Assembly (NCBI GenBank): GCA_916613615.1
Contig: OU744732.1
Coordinates: 59,471,227-59,535,226, forward strand
Reading direction: 5' to 3'
Length of the DNA stretch: 64,000 bases
From: Steromphala cineraria
Lineage: Eukaryota > Mollusca > Gastropoda > Trochida > Trochidae
Shown: positions 34,844 through 47,929 of the stretch, in pieces
Layout of the letters: every line of letters begins with the position of its first letter
Numbering within the stretch: the first letter of the stretch is position 1
Position numbers and translations under genes: made by a program
The notes under the pieces: generated by a model
The model's database searches: none
Seen by the model: only the letters and a program-made list of their open reading frames with translations
Told to the model about the DNA's origin: nothing

Positions 34844-37800
34844 ATGAAGATATTTGTGGTTTCACTGGTGATTTTTCTTCAGACAAGTGAGTGCTTAGCA
34901 TTGCTTGACCATTTTTAAAACGATGTCATTAACAGGATTATATCAAAATGATTACTTAAAGTTATGAACATGTTAATATCCATTTTGATTTTTAAAAATG
35001 TTTTCAAAGAGTATCCTATTAACGACGAAGGCCTTCGTGATTAAGGTAAACCATTTTCTTTTGTTAAACTAGTAAAAATGTGTTTGTTACTTTTATCTTA
35101 CCTTTATATCTTTTATTTTTTCGGCAGGTACGGAAGCTAAAATTTTCACCTTCTCATTTTCCGGAACTGGAAATGGCACAGGTAAATAACCTTTATCAAT
35201 AAAAGTTAAGAGTATTCAATGTCACAGTGCCTGTTTGATCTTTCCATCACCACTGAGATTTATTTTCATACTTACTTACTTCCTCAACCTCTTTACTCTA
35301 TCGTGAAGCATCGTCAAGGTCGCAACAATATTTCTCCATCCAACACGGTCCTTTCAATCAACTTCGTTTTAATATGACAATCTGAATGCATTTATTGTTT
35401 AAAGCATTTCTCAGGGGCACAGATTTGTTTTCGACTCGAGGTGTGAAGAAGTAGCTTTTTATGTTGTTGAGGATCATGTGTATTGGCATGTTTCATGTAA
35501 ATATATGTCCATCCAAGTAAATATGAGCTAGACTAATAATCTTGACTGAAATATTACAATTTGAGGGGTTGCTGCATATTTTGCAGCTATTTCAATGTTG
35601 CATTCATCACATGTTAAACAAATCAATGCATTTTCGAAATTATAACTAACAAACCATTCACAACTAATTGAAAAGTCAAACCGGCAATAGTTGTTTAAGA
35701 CCAAGTTGATTTCAATTTAGGGACATGCAGTAAAATTGCTAAAGCTGAAATAGAATTGAAGATCTCAAATCTTGAAAGTAATACTAAATATTTGAGATAT
35801 GACGTTTGAAATCTCTTAGTTTATTCATTCATTCCTTCAGTTATTCATTCATTCTTTTTTTATTGGCACATACTGTATACAGATTTTTGTTCAGCATTGG
35901 AAACTAACTTGATATAACGTAAATAAAGGGGTTACACCATGATAAGATCACGTGTAATTGTCGGATGCTCAAAAAAACATAAACATAAAGTTTCGTCAAA
36001 GGAATATTCAATAATTAAATAAATACACTATCTGATTCTTACCATGCTATCAGGTGTAACAGTGACATACATGTATGTTGTTAGCATTTGACGTGTATAA
36101 TCCGCATTCAGAAATGAATGGGAGATGTGCGGATTCCCTGTTGAACTTTCAGCAAATGATAGGAAAATCGGCACAGAGAGAAATCCATGAAAATGATAGG
36201 CACTAAAATGATAAAATTAACAGACACATATTAATGTTCTGAAGGCATTACATTTTATATAAGGTCGTACCGGTTGATTGTAAGCCTACATATACATTAA
36301 TATAGATATTTAAAAATCCATTACATGAACGTGTGTCCCTTATCTGTAGCTCTTAACTCAATATTACAGCTTGGTCAAGATAACAGACCTCGTGTTATCT
36401 ACGCTTGTTAAGTAATTGATTAAACAGAAAATATTATTCGTGATCTTTCTCTAGGAAAAACTATAACATAAATACAACTTTTTGTCTGATATTACGTCAT
36501 TCCCACTTTTGTATTGTATGGGATATAATTGAATACATATTTGAAAAGAAGTTTAGCCTCGTCTGCAAAAGTATACGTTCATCCGAAATGAATAGTGCAT
36601 CGACAAATACATAACCTTACGACTAATACATTTGGAACAAAGATACCATAGCAAGGAGACCGAAAGGGTTGTATACATGATAATTTTTTTCTATTGCATG
36701 TGAATTTAATATTTTGCATTTTAGGGGATGATTTAATTTTTGCCGGTGATCATACATGCTTTCTTAATTTCGCTTGCCTACATTATGTCCATGCTCAAAT
36801 ATGAATGTTGTAATTATTTACTTTTGATATGGGTTGTTGATATTGATAATATCATCATTTAATGATAAGTTGATACACCTATTTCTCCAGTTGAAGAACC
36901 AAGAGACTGCCATGACATCTTGACTGCGGACAGTTCTTCCCAAGACGGTGTCTACAGCATCACCCCAAGCGTAGGGTCCGGCCCTGTTGATGTCTTCTGC
37001 GATATGACCAACGATGGAGGCGGATGGACGGTATTCTATATTACAAAAAAATTGTAGAAAAAAATGTTTAAATTCCTTCAAAAAGTAAAGTTTGAAAGAA
37101 TGACATGACCAACGAAAGAGACGGTATGCTATATCATAAAACAATTGTAGATATTTACAATGTATTCATTGTAGAGAATATGTTTAAATTTCCTTGAAAA
37201 AGTAAAGCTGGAAGGAATGACATGACCAACGAAAGAGTCGGGTGGACGGTATGCTATATCACAAAACAAGTGTAGATATTTAGATGTATTCATTTTCGAA
37301 AAATATGTTTAAATTCCTTGAAAAGGCTAAAGCTATGTTCTAAAGTCTGCTGTGCACTAGTGATTATAATTAAAAATGATTCATTTTGCACTTATAAGGA
37401 ATGATTAATTGCGAATACCACTAACCATTGAAATAAGTAAACTTGCTCTACTTAGAAATTTGAAAATAATAATTTAATTTTAATTGAATACAGCGTATGC
37501 ATATTTTGGAAAAGTAAGTCATTTTTTGCCTGGGATATCAGTTATCCATATCAAGTGGGTTGCTTACTGCAGCAAAATAGAGATTATCATTCGAGTGTGT
37601 TTTGTGATCCTCAATATCATGCATTAGGAAAAATGTTGTATTTTGCGAGCCGTGTAATAAATACAATCATAGTGTTTATTCATTATGCAGGAATTTAACG
37701 ATCCCTTAAGACATGAGCTTGATAACTTCTTTATCATACAATGTCATTTAAGATTTTTTTTATTCCAACAAATGCCTAATAATTCTACTTTAATAGCTGA

Positions 37801-40422
37801 CCTTGTTTTAAAAAATACCCGCATTGATATATGCAAATGAACAGTGTAATGGCTGTGTTTTGTCAGAACTCAAAAGCTTTAAACTTTAAAATGTCTATCA
37901 AAAACGATTTTCAAATAATAAACATTTCAACGAGTCTTTGGCGAATTCGAACTCACGTTCTATCACCTTATTACAAGGGTGTCTCACTTAGGGGCTTAGA
38001 GTTGCTTCCCTTCGGCTAAGATTCAACGGCAGTTGACACAGCGGACATGACGGAGAGCTACAGTAGAAACCTGTTGATTAACTAATTAACAAAATGAATG
38101 TGGAGCACAGTGAGGAAGTGGTTAGCCAGGGGGGTTCGAATCCCGAAAAAAAATTTGTGATTTGTGGCATTCTGTGTTGTGTCCATTGGCAAGACATTTC
38201 ATCCACATTGCACTCAGTTCACCCAGCTGTACAAATGGGTACCTGAACAAGGGGGAAGTACGGACCTATAGGGTCGCGCGGAGCGCTTGTTTATCGGCGG
38301 CAGCAAATATACTGTCATTGCATTGTCATAGATATGAAAGTTATTATCATTATTATTATAAATACGCCTAAAGTAAAGAACAGTGAAGATGGATAAATGA
38401 GGTGTTTGAACATGGGACTTGAACTGCCTTTGGTACCTGCGAGTAAAATTATTCTGTCGGTTTCATGCAACTCATCTTGGCAGTGTTTTTGCTCTTGTTG
38501 GTCATGCATATGGCTATATGACTATACAGCTTTATTGTTATTTCTTAAATAAATGTCTAGCATTTATATTGTTATGTCTCTCTCTCCGTTCAAAGGCGAT
38601 CAAAATGTTAACGCTTGTGACGTCATCCGTAAAACCACGCCCATCGGATACCGATAATATCAGTTGACTTTATAATGCCGAAAACACTATTTTTTGTATG
38701 ATAAATATGTATACGAGTTTAGAATTTTCTTTAAAAGGTACCTTTGTTTTATTCAGGTAATTCAGCAAAGAACTGATGGATCTGTAAACTTTTACAGAAA
38801 TTGGGCAGATTACAAGTGGGGTTTTGGAGCTCTTGTAAACGAGTTTTGGCTAGGTAGATATTCATTTCAAATTGTTGATTAATTGTCTGTGATTTCCAAT
38901 AAATCATGAAAAAGGATTGGCGAAGAGGATGATGCTAGTTAAAAGACATGCCTTTGCGCATATCAACGTAATAACGTTTTTAGTGTGTGTATTAAAGCCA
39001 TAGCACTTATCGTTCATTGTGCTTAACAATTATAAACTTTTTTGACAATAATGCATTATTCTATTAGACAGTCGTCACACGACGTGAACCAAAACTGTAG
39101 AATTCATGTGTTTGGCATTAAGTTATTTCTCTGTATTGTACGTAATTACAACAAGCAATAAGAAATAATATAAATGAAAAGTACAGACGATAATGATCAC
39201 TGAAGTTGATTTTTCTTGCAACGTACAACCAGTTACCCATATGAAGTCCTTTATTATGTTCAGACAATACTTTTCTTAATAAGGGTAACCAGAACGTGCG
39301 CAAAAGTATTTAGTTTTATATCTAACCATTTATGAATATTGTGATATCTCTCCATACACAACGTTTTTTTTTATGCTTAACAAGCAAGCAATAGTACTAT
39401 CTATTCTAATCATTCCATATTCCGTTGATATGTTAATCAAGGCAATCGCATTATATATTATCTGCATTTTAAATATTTCGCTATTTGATCATAGACTTCT
39501 ATGCATTTTATAACTGATTATATGATTTATGATATTAGATTATATATGATGATGTATTTCATATTGATATCAAGGAAACAACAACATCTACCGCATCACC
39601 AACCAACGAGTCTACTCTATCCGAATTGATATTGAGGACTTCAAGAGAGGGGAACGATTTGCTGTGTATGACAAGTTCTTTATCGACAACGAGAAGGAGA
39701 AATACACACTGCACGTCAGTGGGTACAATGGAACTGCAGGTAGAATCGAGACACAAACACATCACACAACACTTAATTGACCAAAATTGTACTAATTAAG
39801 GAAAAGAGAATATTTTTAAAACGTTAAACTAGTATGCATTTCGATAAATACAACAGTTGCCCCCAAAGTTATAAATTGTATATATGGTATATCAGCCTGT
39901 GTCTGTCTTGTAAACATGAAACTAATTCAGTTTAAACTAAAATGTAATAAAAAGATGAACTTCCTAAAGCGATTTACATATTTTGGACTCACTTCACAAC
40001 TATAGTTCAACATGTGACTTTTACTCTAAAGAAGAGAGCTATTTGGGAATAAAAAATATTCGAGATTGTTTTAACAATGTGCAGGTTTGTTAGTGGATTA
40101 TCCGCAAATTATGATCATTCCAGATAGCATAGCATAAACATATGAATAGGAATAACAAAACAGAAACTATTTTTCGTTTGTAGGTGACGCTTTTAGCAGT
40201 CATAACATGGCGGCCTTCAGTACTTATGACAGGGACAATGACAGGAACGGCGGTGCAAGCTGCGCTAAAAGTTACAAAGGAGGATGGTGGTACGTGAATT
40301 GCCACAATGTGAACCTAAATGGACAGTACAACAACCATGCCTATGGTAAGGGCATCATCTGGTACCCCTTCACTAGCATGTATCAGCCGCTCAAAGGAGC
40401 ATCAATGAAGATAAGACCTTAA
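34844..40422 (+). CDS. secreted fibrinogen-related (ficolin-like) lectin, 245 aa
   Basis: Six exons: 34844-34886, 35128-35181, 36891-37030, 38757-38853, 39575-39739, 40184-40422; 738 bp including TAA. Residues 1 to about 18 ([18 protein letters not shown]) are a signal peptide and a short linker follows. Residues 36-245 form one fibrinogen C-terminal domain. Visible hallmarks: [54 protein letters not shown], the calcium-site loop DRDNDRN (182-188), and GGWWYVNCH. Cys39/Cys69 and Cys193/Cys206 are the two expected disulphide pairs. There is no collagen, coiled-coil or immunoglobulin part, so it is a FReD-only protein, not a ficolin or FREP in the strict sense. Family members bind acetylated sugars or microbial surfaces; ligand is inferred. 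The exon 5 acceptor has a poor pyrimidine tract but the frame joins exactly. Introns carry a SINE and a local triplication. Confidence 0.95.
37003..37338 (+). repeat. three tandem copies of lectin exon-3 end plus donor and intron start
   Basis: Units at about 37003-37101, 37102-37218 and 37219-37338. Each begins with a form of GAYATGACCAACGA, runs through the exon 3 end and GGACGGTAT donor region, then an intron segment ending in an AAAGT/AAAGCT...GAAT-like stretch. The first unit contains the real exon 3 end (37030). The second lacks part of the exon end; the third keeps GGGTGGACGGTATG, a possible decoy donor. Confidence 0.75.
38100..38372 (+). mobile_element. tRNA-headed SINE in lectin intron 3
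   Basis: Same body as the SINE at 14885-15228 (CATTTCATCCACATTGCACT, TACAAATGGGTACCTGAAC, GGTCGCGCGGAGCGCTTG). The tRNA-like head is shortened between A and B boxes (GTGGTTAGCCAGGGGGGTTC), so it is probably inactive. Ends in an AT-rich (ATT)n tail. Confidence 0.8.
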
Positions 40423-40591
40423 AACAACGTCAACATTTTACAATATTGATTATACTGATATTTTGGAAAGAATAATGATGAAAAAAAGAAATTATAAATT
40501 TCAACATATCATAGTTAAACTGTTATTCATGACCAATGACATTGTGTTATTCGACATTTGCTTACAGCTTATGGAATATCTCACTTCAAAC

Positions 40592-40597
40592 AATAAA
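40592..40597 (+). terminator. polyadenylation signal of the lectin gene
   Basis: AATAAA about 170 bases after the lectin stop codon, a normal 3' UTR distance. Confidence 0.6.
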
Positions 40598-42246
40598 TAT
40601 GGTCAAAAACATGTTTTAATATTGTTTCTTTAATGATATTTGCCTAACTATTAAGAATTACAGGTAAGAAGAAAACAGTATACAATATGTAGTAAACTAC
40701 CAATGATTATTTATTGTATTAGTAAGTGTATTTCGTGTATTTAGTGAAACATGATTTATAGATTATAATATAAAATAATGTTTTCCCAAAACGGTTTCCC
40801 TTCATTCATTTAATGTGTTTATTTAAGAACGTTTGGTGTATCGTTTTTCTCATATTACTATCTTTCGATAAAACGTAAAAATAGATAATTGAAAATCCAT
40901 TCAAAATATTAGTTTAATATTTTATGAGTTTACAAATATAGTTTACTTCTTAAACATCAACGTATTCTCGTAAACATCTTTGTACAAATCTATATTTCAA
41001 AGCAGATCAAATTTTATCCAAAAATTAAACACATTAGCTCATTACATAAATAAAATGACCATTTTTTTTATTTGAATCTATTGCCTTCAAGGGAATGCAA
41101 GCTTGACATGTTTTAAGGTTAACCCAATGTTGTCATTGGATAAAATAAATTTAAAGACATTCCCTTTTAACTATTCAAATTCAAATTCAAATCCTTTCTT
41201 TTGAGGATGTTGTAAAAAATCCTTTTCAAATCTACATATCTTATACGATTTCGTGCAATCGCATGGGAATTTCCTCTGAAAAAATATTTCATTTGCGATT
41301 GAAATATACATATAAATCGTTCATATGTATCCACGTGTGGAATCACCTTTTAACATGAGTTGACAACTTATTTGTTAATGTCGGAACATTTCAGATTTAC
41401 CAACAAGATAAGTTTACAGCGCACAGGGGAGAACTCATTTGAAATATACACTCTACAGTATTATTGAAAAAAATAGTGACGAATCTGTCGATTGTTGACT
41501 TTAGAAATAAATAAGCAAAATATATCACTCTTACAGTTGTTAGATCAGTTGTATAAAGACAGTTGTTATCTTGAAGGAAAAATATAGATCAATGTCTGGT
41601 TTGAGGATTATTTTGTATTTGCTTATCTATCCACAATAGCGCAATTATTTCTTCATTGAGTGCAACAGTAGCCAATAGTTGCAAGACAATGTTCAAGTTT
41701 TAATCATGATAATATATTACCACAGTGAAACTACCACTAAAGATATTTTGGATCAGTTAGTGTAAACATCTGTTAAGCCTTCATTTATCCTTTTCAAATT
41801 AAGCTTTTGCAATCATTAAATATTACAAAGCATTAATAATTATCGGAGGATGGTCACTGTTCATACTTCATCCATTTTCGTAGATATTCTATTTAAACAA
41901 TAACGTGAGATCCCTTTTCCGTTTGTGTCTCCGATATTTAGTTATTTCTAGATAGTTATAGTTATTTCTAGAATTGTTATACATTTGTAAACGTTTCGAA
42001 GTTTCAACGTTTCAGTTAAAAAGGAATTCAACTAATTCATAAGAACAAACATTGGAAAAAATCATTAATCCGAAAAGGAATATATGTAAATGTTTCTCAA
42101 TAATATTTCAATTTTAAAAACTATACGGATGTGATTGGTGAAAAGACTTTCCCAGTAGTCAGTATGTAAAAATGTGATTGATCATCCAGGATTTCCTGTC
42201 TTGCCATAAAATGATTACATGATAGACATGCTGTTTTTTATTTCTT
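40598..42246. other. intergenic, nothing recognised
   Basis: AT-rich sequence 3' of the lectin gene up to MITE copy 8. No coding or structural signal beyond small AT repeats (for example a doubled GTTATTTCTAGA word near 41943-41970). Confidence 0.5.
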
Positions 42247-42574
42247 ACAGGGGAAGTAGCACTTATTGATAATTTTATATTTTAAATGTTTCACTGATCA
42301 TTGTAAGTTAATGTTAAATGTATTATTCTGACAGTGTCAAAAATCTCATTACATAGGCCAATCATCCAAAGTCAGAGGACAAAGTATGAACATTAACATA
42401 AAATCCATTGGCGGCCACTTTGGTTGAACACCAAAAAGGAATCCCATTGCTAACCATTACGTTATATATTTGAATTATTGTTGTTTCATTTAGTTCAAAT
42501 ACAATTGGAACCATTTATTTTCATTTCAGACATCACCTTGTATTCCCCCTAAAAACGTGCTACTGCCCCATTAA
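42247..42574 (+). mobile_element. family-1 MITE copy 8, 3' of the lectin gene
   Basis: Left end AGGGGAAGTAGCAC, right end CGTGCTACTGCCCCATTAA. Somewhat more diverged, with a short deletion around the TTTGTGTGAA block. Confidence 0.8.
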
Positions 42575-44111
42575 ACTAGCAAAAAACTACATGCTTCATT
42601 GAAAAACAAGAAGCTAAGAAATATCGTTATTCATTCCCTTGAGATTAGATAGCTTGTATCTGGAAAGAAAAAATGTTGTTTTAACAAGTAGCGAACTATG
42701 ACACGTGGATATTGTCAGTTTAGGATGTAAGGAAGACAAGAGTAATATGTTGCTTATGCTTGAAAATGGTATAAGGATCTATATCGAAACGTCGCTTTTG
42801 CCCCTCAAACAGCTCAGCTTAGGATGTATTTGAGTGATTTTGAAGCTTGTTTACTTTTTTATGATGGACGATATATACTTCATGGAAGTCACAGCAGAAC
42901 GAGAATAATATGTGTTTCTCGTCTAGTACTTGTTAACAATGGAATTTTTCACTGCATAAGTTAAGATTCAGTTTGCGTTGATATATTCGTATGTCATATC
43001 TAGCAGATAGCTGTAACAAACATGGTAGGTCATTGAAGTGACCAGGGGTCAAAATTTCGAAAACACTGATTTCTATTTGGCTCTATATTGAACATTTGAG
43101 ATCTTCAACAGACAATTCCTTATGATTAACATGTTTAATTCATTATTCTATATTTAATCCATTTCCATCATGTCCATGAGCATTACATAGTGTTACTATG
43201 TGGAGACAATAAGCAGATTTGTAAAGGGAACATAAATATATTTTGATTCATAAAATAGTCTGCTCAATGGACAGCGTTTCAGGGATTTAATGATTTAATT
43301 TAATTTTTTTATTATTTCAAAAGTGATATGTTTTGCATATGATCATAATCAAAAACATAAAACTATCGACAATTCAATTTAAGAATATTCTCATTGCTTT
43401 GAGTGGAATATGTTATACCTGTAATAATTCATAGCAAAATTTCATTTAAGGTAGTTTCATTCCAATTTTTGTTGGGAAATCCATAAAATTGTCACGCCAA
43501 GCAAAAATCATCTTATGACTGTATTTCTGTTTGATTATATATTATTTTCTTTTGCTTGATTGAACGAATTGATATGAATTTCAGTTTGTATTTCAAATAC
43601 GAAAGAAACTTTGCATATGGTCCCGATTAATCCAATGATAATTTGTAATCGTTTCTAATTGATGAGCCATTTTAAAGCATACTCTTTGATCATGCAATCT
43701 AAATTGAAACCTAAAATACAAAGAAGAGTTCAATTTAAATAAGATGAAACAATACACGCATCTTACTCGAGATCAAAGTAACATATTGGGATCACTAATA
43801 ACTGTGGCATTGTTTCTAGAATTATATATCAATAAAATGATATTTCTGAACCATTTCATCTGAAAGATTATAATCATAAATCGATATAATATAGCCTTTA
43901 ATTGATATCTTATTCCTATAGATTTTTTTAAACAACTTGTTAGGGAAAATATGCAAGAAATATGAATAGCGATAAGAATTGGATCATATTGACTTTTGGT
44001 TCGTATTTCTTCAAAACATATCATCGTTTTGAAACCTCATTAACTATTTCGCATTCGCATTTGAGAAAAATGGGAAAAAGTTAATTATGAATATAAGTAA
44101 TGAATACATAG
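42575..44111. other. intergenic, nothing recognised
   Basis: AT-rich. The 83-codon minus frame at 43773-44024 has no domain and no splice context. Confidence 0.5.
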
Positions 44112-44565
44112 AGGATATCTGTCTTTTCTTGACAAATACCATGTTTATCTCATCGAGTGAGGTAGAAAGTTGATATTTTCACGAGTGGCGCAGCCACGAG
44201 TGAAAATATTTAACTTTTTTACCTCACGAGATGAGATAAACATAGTATTTGTCAAGAATTGACAGATATTCTATTTATTATATGATGAAATCCTTCTAAC
44301 TAAGTCAAAAAAAGGATTATTTTATGTTGAGCGGCCGCTTGGAAGAGCCAGTTACCGCGGTAACAGTGTGACGTCATATGCAAATTCATGACGTCAGACC
44401 ATTGTTCCATGACGTCAATCTCTTGAACTTGACGTCACTCGAGTGGTGATGAAGTTTATCACCACTCAGTAGAGTGACGATAAAGGTTATCGCCACTGTA
44501 GCCAGATAGAGGGTTTATTTCACTAATAGAACAGAGTATCTCACCCTCAATCATATAATAAATAC
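44112..44565 (-). mobile_element. family-3 palindromic element with 155-bp terminal hairpin
   Basis: A near-perfect palindrome at 44116-44270 (arms of about 76 bases, centre GTGGCGCAGCCAC). It is followed by TTTATTATATGATGAAATCC, several TGACGTCA-like words (44370-44430), the small hairpin GTGGTGATGAAGTTTATCACCAC (about 44433), and the end AGAGTATCTCACCCTCAATC. No coding capacity. The hairpin at one end without terminal inverted repeats is atypical for a MITE; a Helitron-like origin is possible but unproven. Confidence 0.75.
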
Positions 44566-44574
44566 ATTTATACA

Positions 44575-45105
44575 CATGTAGTGTTTCTCCCAGGTTGAAC
44601 AAAGGGCAGGGTAAATGCCTTTTGAAAATGGCACAATTTCATGAAAAAGGGCACATACATACAAGTTAAATTTTCAAATGAAAATGGTAAAGCATAAAAC
44701 ATAAATATCTGCAAATATAAACACTGAAATCTACTTGTAATTTTATTTAGTTTTGTATTTATGAATAAATGTGATGTTTTACCTAATACAGAAGGACAAA
44801 CGATTTCAAACATTTGTAATTAACTCATAATGCGATCATTAAGTCGTATCCACCACCACCAAACACTCTGTCAGTAGTCCCCCTATTGTTTCTGTAACTA
44901 GTTAAACATGTGGTCAGCAGACCGTGGGTCCTGTTGAAACAGCGGATTGATCTTACTGTGTCTGGAAAAGGTACACTGAAAGTTATTAGCTAGCAAAAAT
45001 GGCATGACATTTTAGAATAAGGGCAGGGCGGAACAGAAAAAGGGCAGGGCGCACTCTCAGAAGGGCAGGGCGCTGCGCCTGCTAAATATGCCTAGGGGAA
45101 AGAGT
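44575..45105. repeat. possible repeat with AGGGCAGGG words
   Basis: AAGGGCAGGG recurs at about 44602, 45020, 45040 and 45061, the last three closely spaced and GC-rich (AGGGCAGGGCGCTGCGCC). Edges show weakly inverted words (TTTCTCCCAGG and CCTAGGGGAAA). Boundaries uncertain. Confidence 0.35.
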
Positions 45106-46929
45106 AAAATTACATATTTGATTCTTACATTTATGTATGCCATATTGAAATAAAGTTGTATTTTGTTTCAAGGGAAATTACTATGACTGAATTTAAGGAC
45201 GTCATTATTGACTGTGGCATAATTGTATGGATACACATTTAAGAAGTAATCTCAAAATAACGCCTATTTGACATTAAAAGTAATCTCAATTCCAAATGTG
45301 GCATCCTACCAAATTTCATATCTGTGTTTAACAGATTCTACAAATTTACAGTTACAGCCGCCACCTATCATGTTCAATTGGCTATTACTTTCAAATTAAG
45401 CTTTTCAGAACTCATTTATATATATGTGGCATGACACGTATAAGGATATAAAATTTCTTTAATCTTACGTAGGCGAAGTTTTTACCAAAGAAACATCACC
45501 TACTTAAAAATTTACTTAAGGGATGGTACATACTGACCACACGAACAATTGCATATCCTAAATATTAAATGGTATCTAAAGCAAAGCGGCTGAATACTAG
45601 CACTGTAAGCTATGCATTCACAGAAACTGAACCTATTAATAAACGATATTGTGCATGATTTCATTTAAGAAAAGTATTTGACTTTTATGCCAATGTGAAA
45701 TTATCAGTAAAACTCATTTACAATGAAAGTGATTCGCACAGTAAACAACTTGACATTCATTGTTCAACTGATAATCTGATTGATGCTTTCGGTTTTAAGA
45801 CTGTCATATATCACTGTCAATTGTCCAGACATATTCTGTCGAACATCTAACACAGAAAGGTTAGTAGATAAATTGCCATCAATAACGCTCTGTCTAGTAC
45901 GTTAGAGACATGGCCTTGCTAAGTACTTTCGTAATTAATGTCAAATGTGATAGGGATAACATAACTGTTTTAAAACCCTTTCAACAGATGTTATCGACAA
46001 TGCTTTATCACAGAACCTGGTTGGCATCAGCATAGTACTAGTTCCATTGTTATTTGATTTTTTATATACATTTGCAAATGAAGAGGCAAATGAAAACATG
46101 CATTATTATGAGATGATAATAACCCTACACATGTTAATGACAACACAATGTAAACACAATAAAATTACAGAAAATTGATGGAATTCTGTTCCATTATTCA
46201 TCGCAAGAACCACTGACACCTATCCCATGGCCATACATAAACTATAATATTTCCATTATATAACATGATGTATTATGAACACATAACCCAATCAAAATCA
46301 AAATGTTTAAACTTAAATATATGGTTCATTACAATTATCATTTCAGAAGGAATTTTCTCTTTTTGAAGTCATATTTTTTAATAAAACTCAATATTTTATT
46401 TAACACATAAATGTATTTAAAAAGAATTTCCATCAAGGTCGATATTTCCAAACATTTATTGAAAGTATATTTGTCATCAAAGTCAATATTTCATAAAATC
46501 ATCTCATCATTCAATGTTTTTTTACAATCAAAGTAATTTATTATATAAATCCAAAGGTTGCTGTCTAAAACAAGCATAAAGATATATCAATCAAAGTATT
46601 TCATTTCGTCCAAATGAACTTTTCAAAATGTGAATTTTCTTCTAAGTCATTTTTTTCATCAAACTCAATATGTCATCAAACACAAAAAAACAAACCATAA
46701 AACTATTTTTTTCTCAAACACGTAAAAAATCTAAAAAAGAACATTTCATCAAAATAAGTATCCAATAATGTAATTTCCTCCAATGCTATTCATCCAATAT
46801 AATAATAAAAATACACATTTGCAATTTTATACACATAAATTTTCATTTGCAATTTCATGAACATAAAACGAACCTTCCGAAGCTGTATTTGAGATATAAT
46901 GCTTTCAAAACTTAGTCTATTCACAATTT
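45106..46929. other. AT-rich stretch with degenerate TCATCAAA words
   Basis: No gene seen. From about 46420 to 46800 a degenerate word resembling TCATCAAAGTCAATATTTCA recurs, giving a low-complexity, weakly periodic block. Confidence 0.4.
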
Positions 46930-47686
46930 AAAAAATTTAGATCAGCAGATTTCATATTTTGTCATACTGTTGATCTAAGATTGACCAGTGTGAGAGGTCG
47001 TCATGGTGTCTTTTCGTGTGCAAATAAGGAAATCGCGATTTGATCTATCAAAATCGGCGTCACAAACAGTTTCAACTCGCTCGTTGAAACTGTGAACGGA
47101 AGAAACATAAAATAGCTTATGGCCTGTTCTCAATAACAGTGGACAATTTGAAAAATAAATCTTGTTTTTATACAAGATATACTATTATGAAAAATATCAT
47201 TAAGTTTTATGATTGAAAAGAATCAGTATTTGTCAATCATTCTGATGGTATGAAAGAAGTTTGAAATTAAAGAGTTATCTCCCCTTGGATGCGGTATTTC
47301 GTTAAAATTGACATTTATGACGCTCTATCTTTGGAATTATTATTCGCGAAGTATCTGTGCAATGTGCTATCATCATTTGTAATTGCCAACTAGTGACTAC
47401 GCTTAATCATTTTAAAATGAAAAAATATAATCTATTAAAACATCCAAGCAATCGGATTATTCCTCAAAATGGTCGCTCTGCTCCGCTCCAAATGACAGAG
47501 CTCCGTACATCATCCATTCAAAGTATGTGCTGCTGAGTTTTTGTAACTTCAGCGAGCTAGGGCATCTTTTCTGATTGGCAGAGCAGTTGATTTCAGAATT
47601 CAGCGGGATGACCCTCCTTACCGGCCAATCTCAGATCAACAGTATGACCTAATGTAGAACATGTTGATCTAAATTTATTTAGATTG
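46930..47686. mobile_element. fold-back element with about 75-bp inverted arms
   Basis: Left arm 46930-47006 and right arm 47612-47683 pair along their length: AAATTTAGATCA at the outer edge, and GTCATACTGTTGATCT with its complement AGATCAACAGTATGAC. The interior holds a small perfect hairpin, GTTTCAACTCGCTCGTTGAAAC (about 47068-47089), and no coding capacity. A non-autonomous DNA element is likely. Confidence 0.7.
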
Positions 47687-47929
47687 GTTTATTCAAGGTT
47701 GACTTTGAAGTACATCAGGCAAAACCCTAATCATATTTCCTGCAGAATATACATGCTTCCCATACGACATCCTCAGAGATATCAGTGGCAATGTCCGTAA
47801 CTTAACATAATTCCATTGACCGTAGATCATTTGCTAAGATACAGTTGGCTAAGACCAAGATAAAAAGACGTATTGTTAATGAAGACAAGGAACTAAATGA
47901 GAATTACAAGGGGAATTGTAAGACGATTT

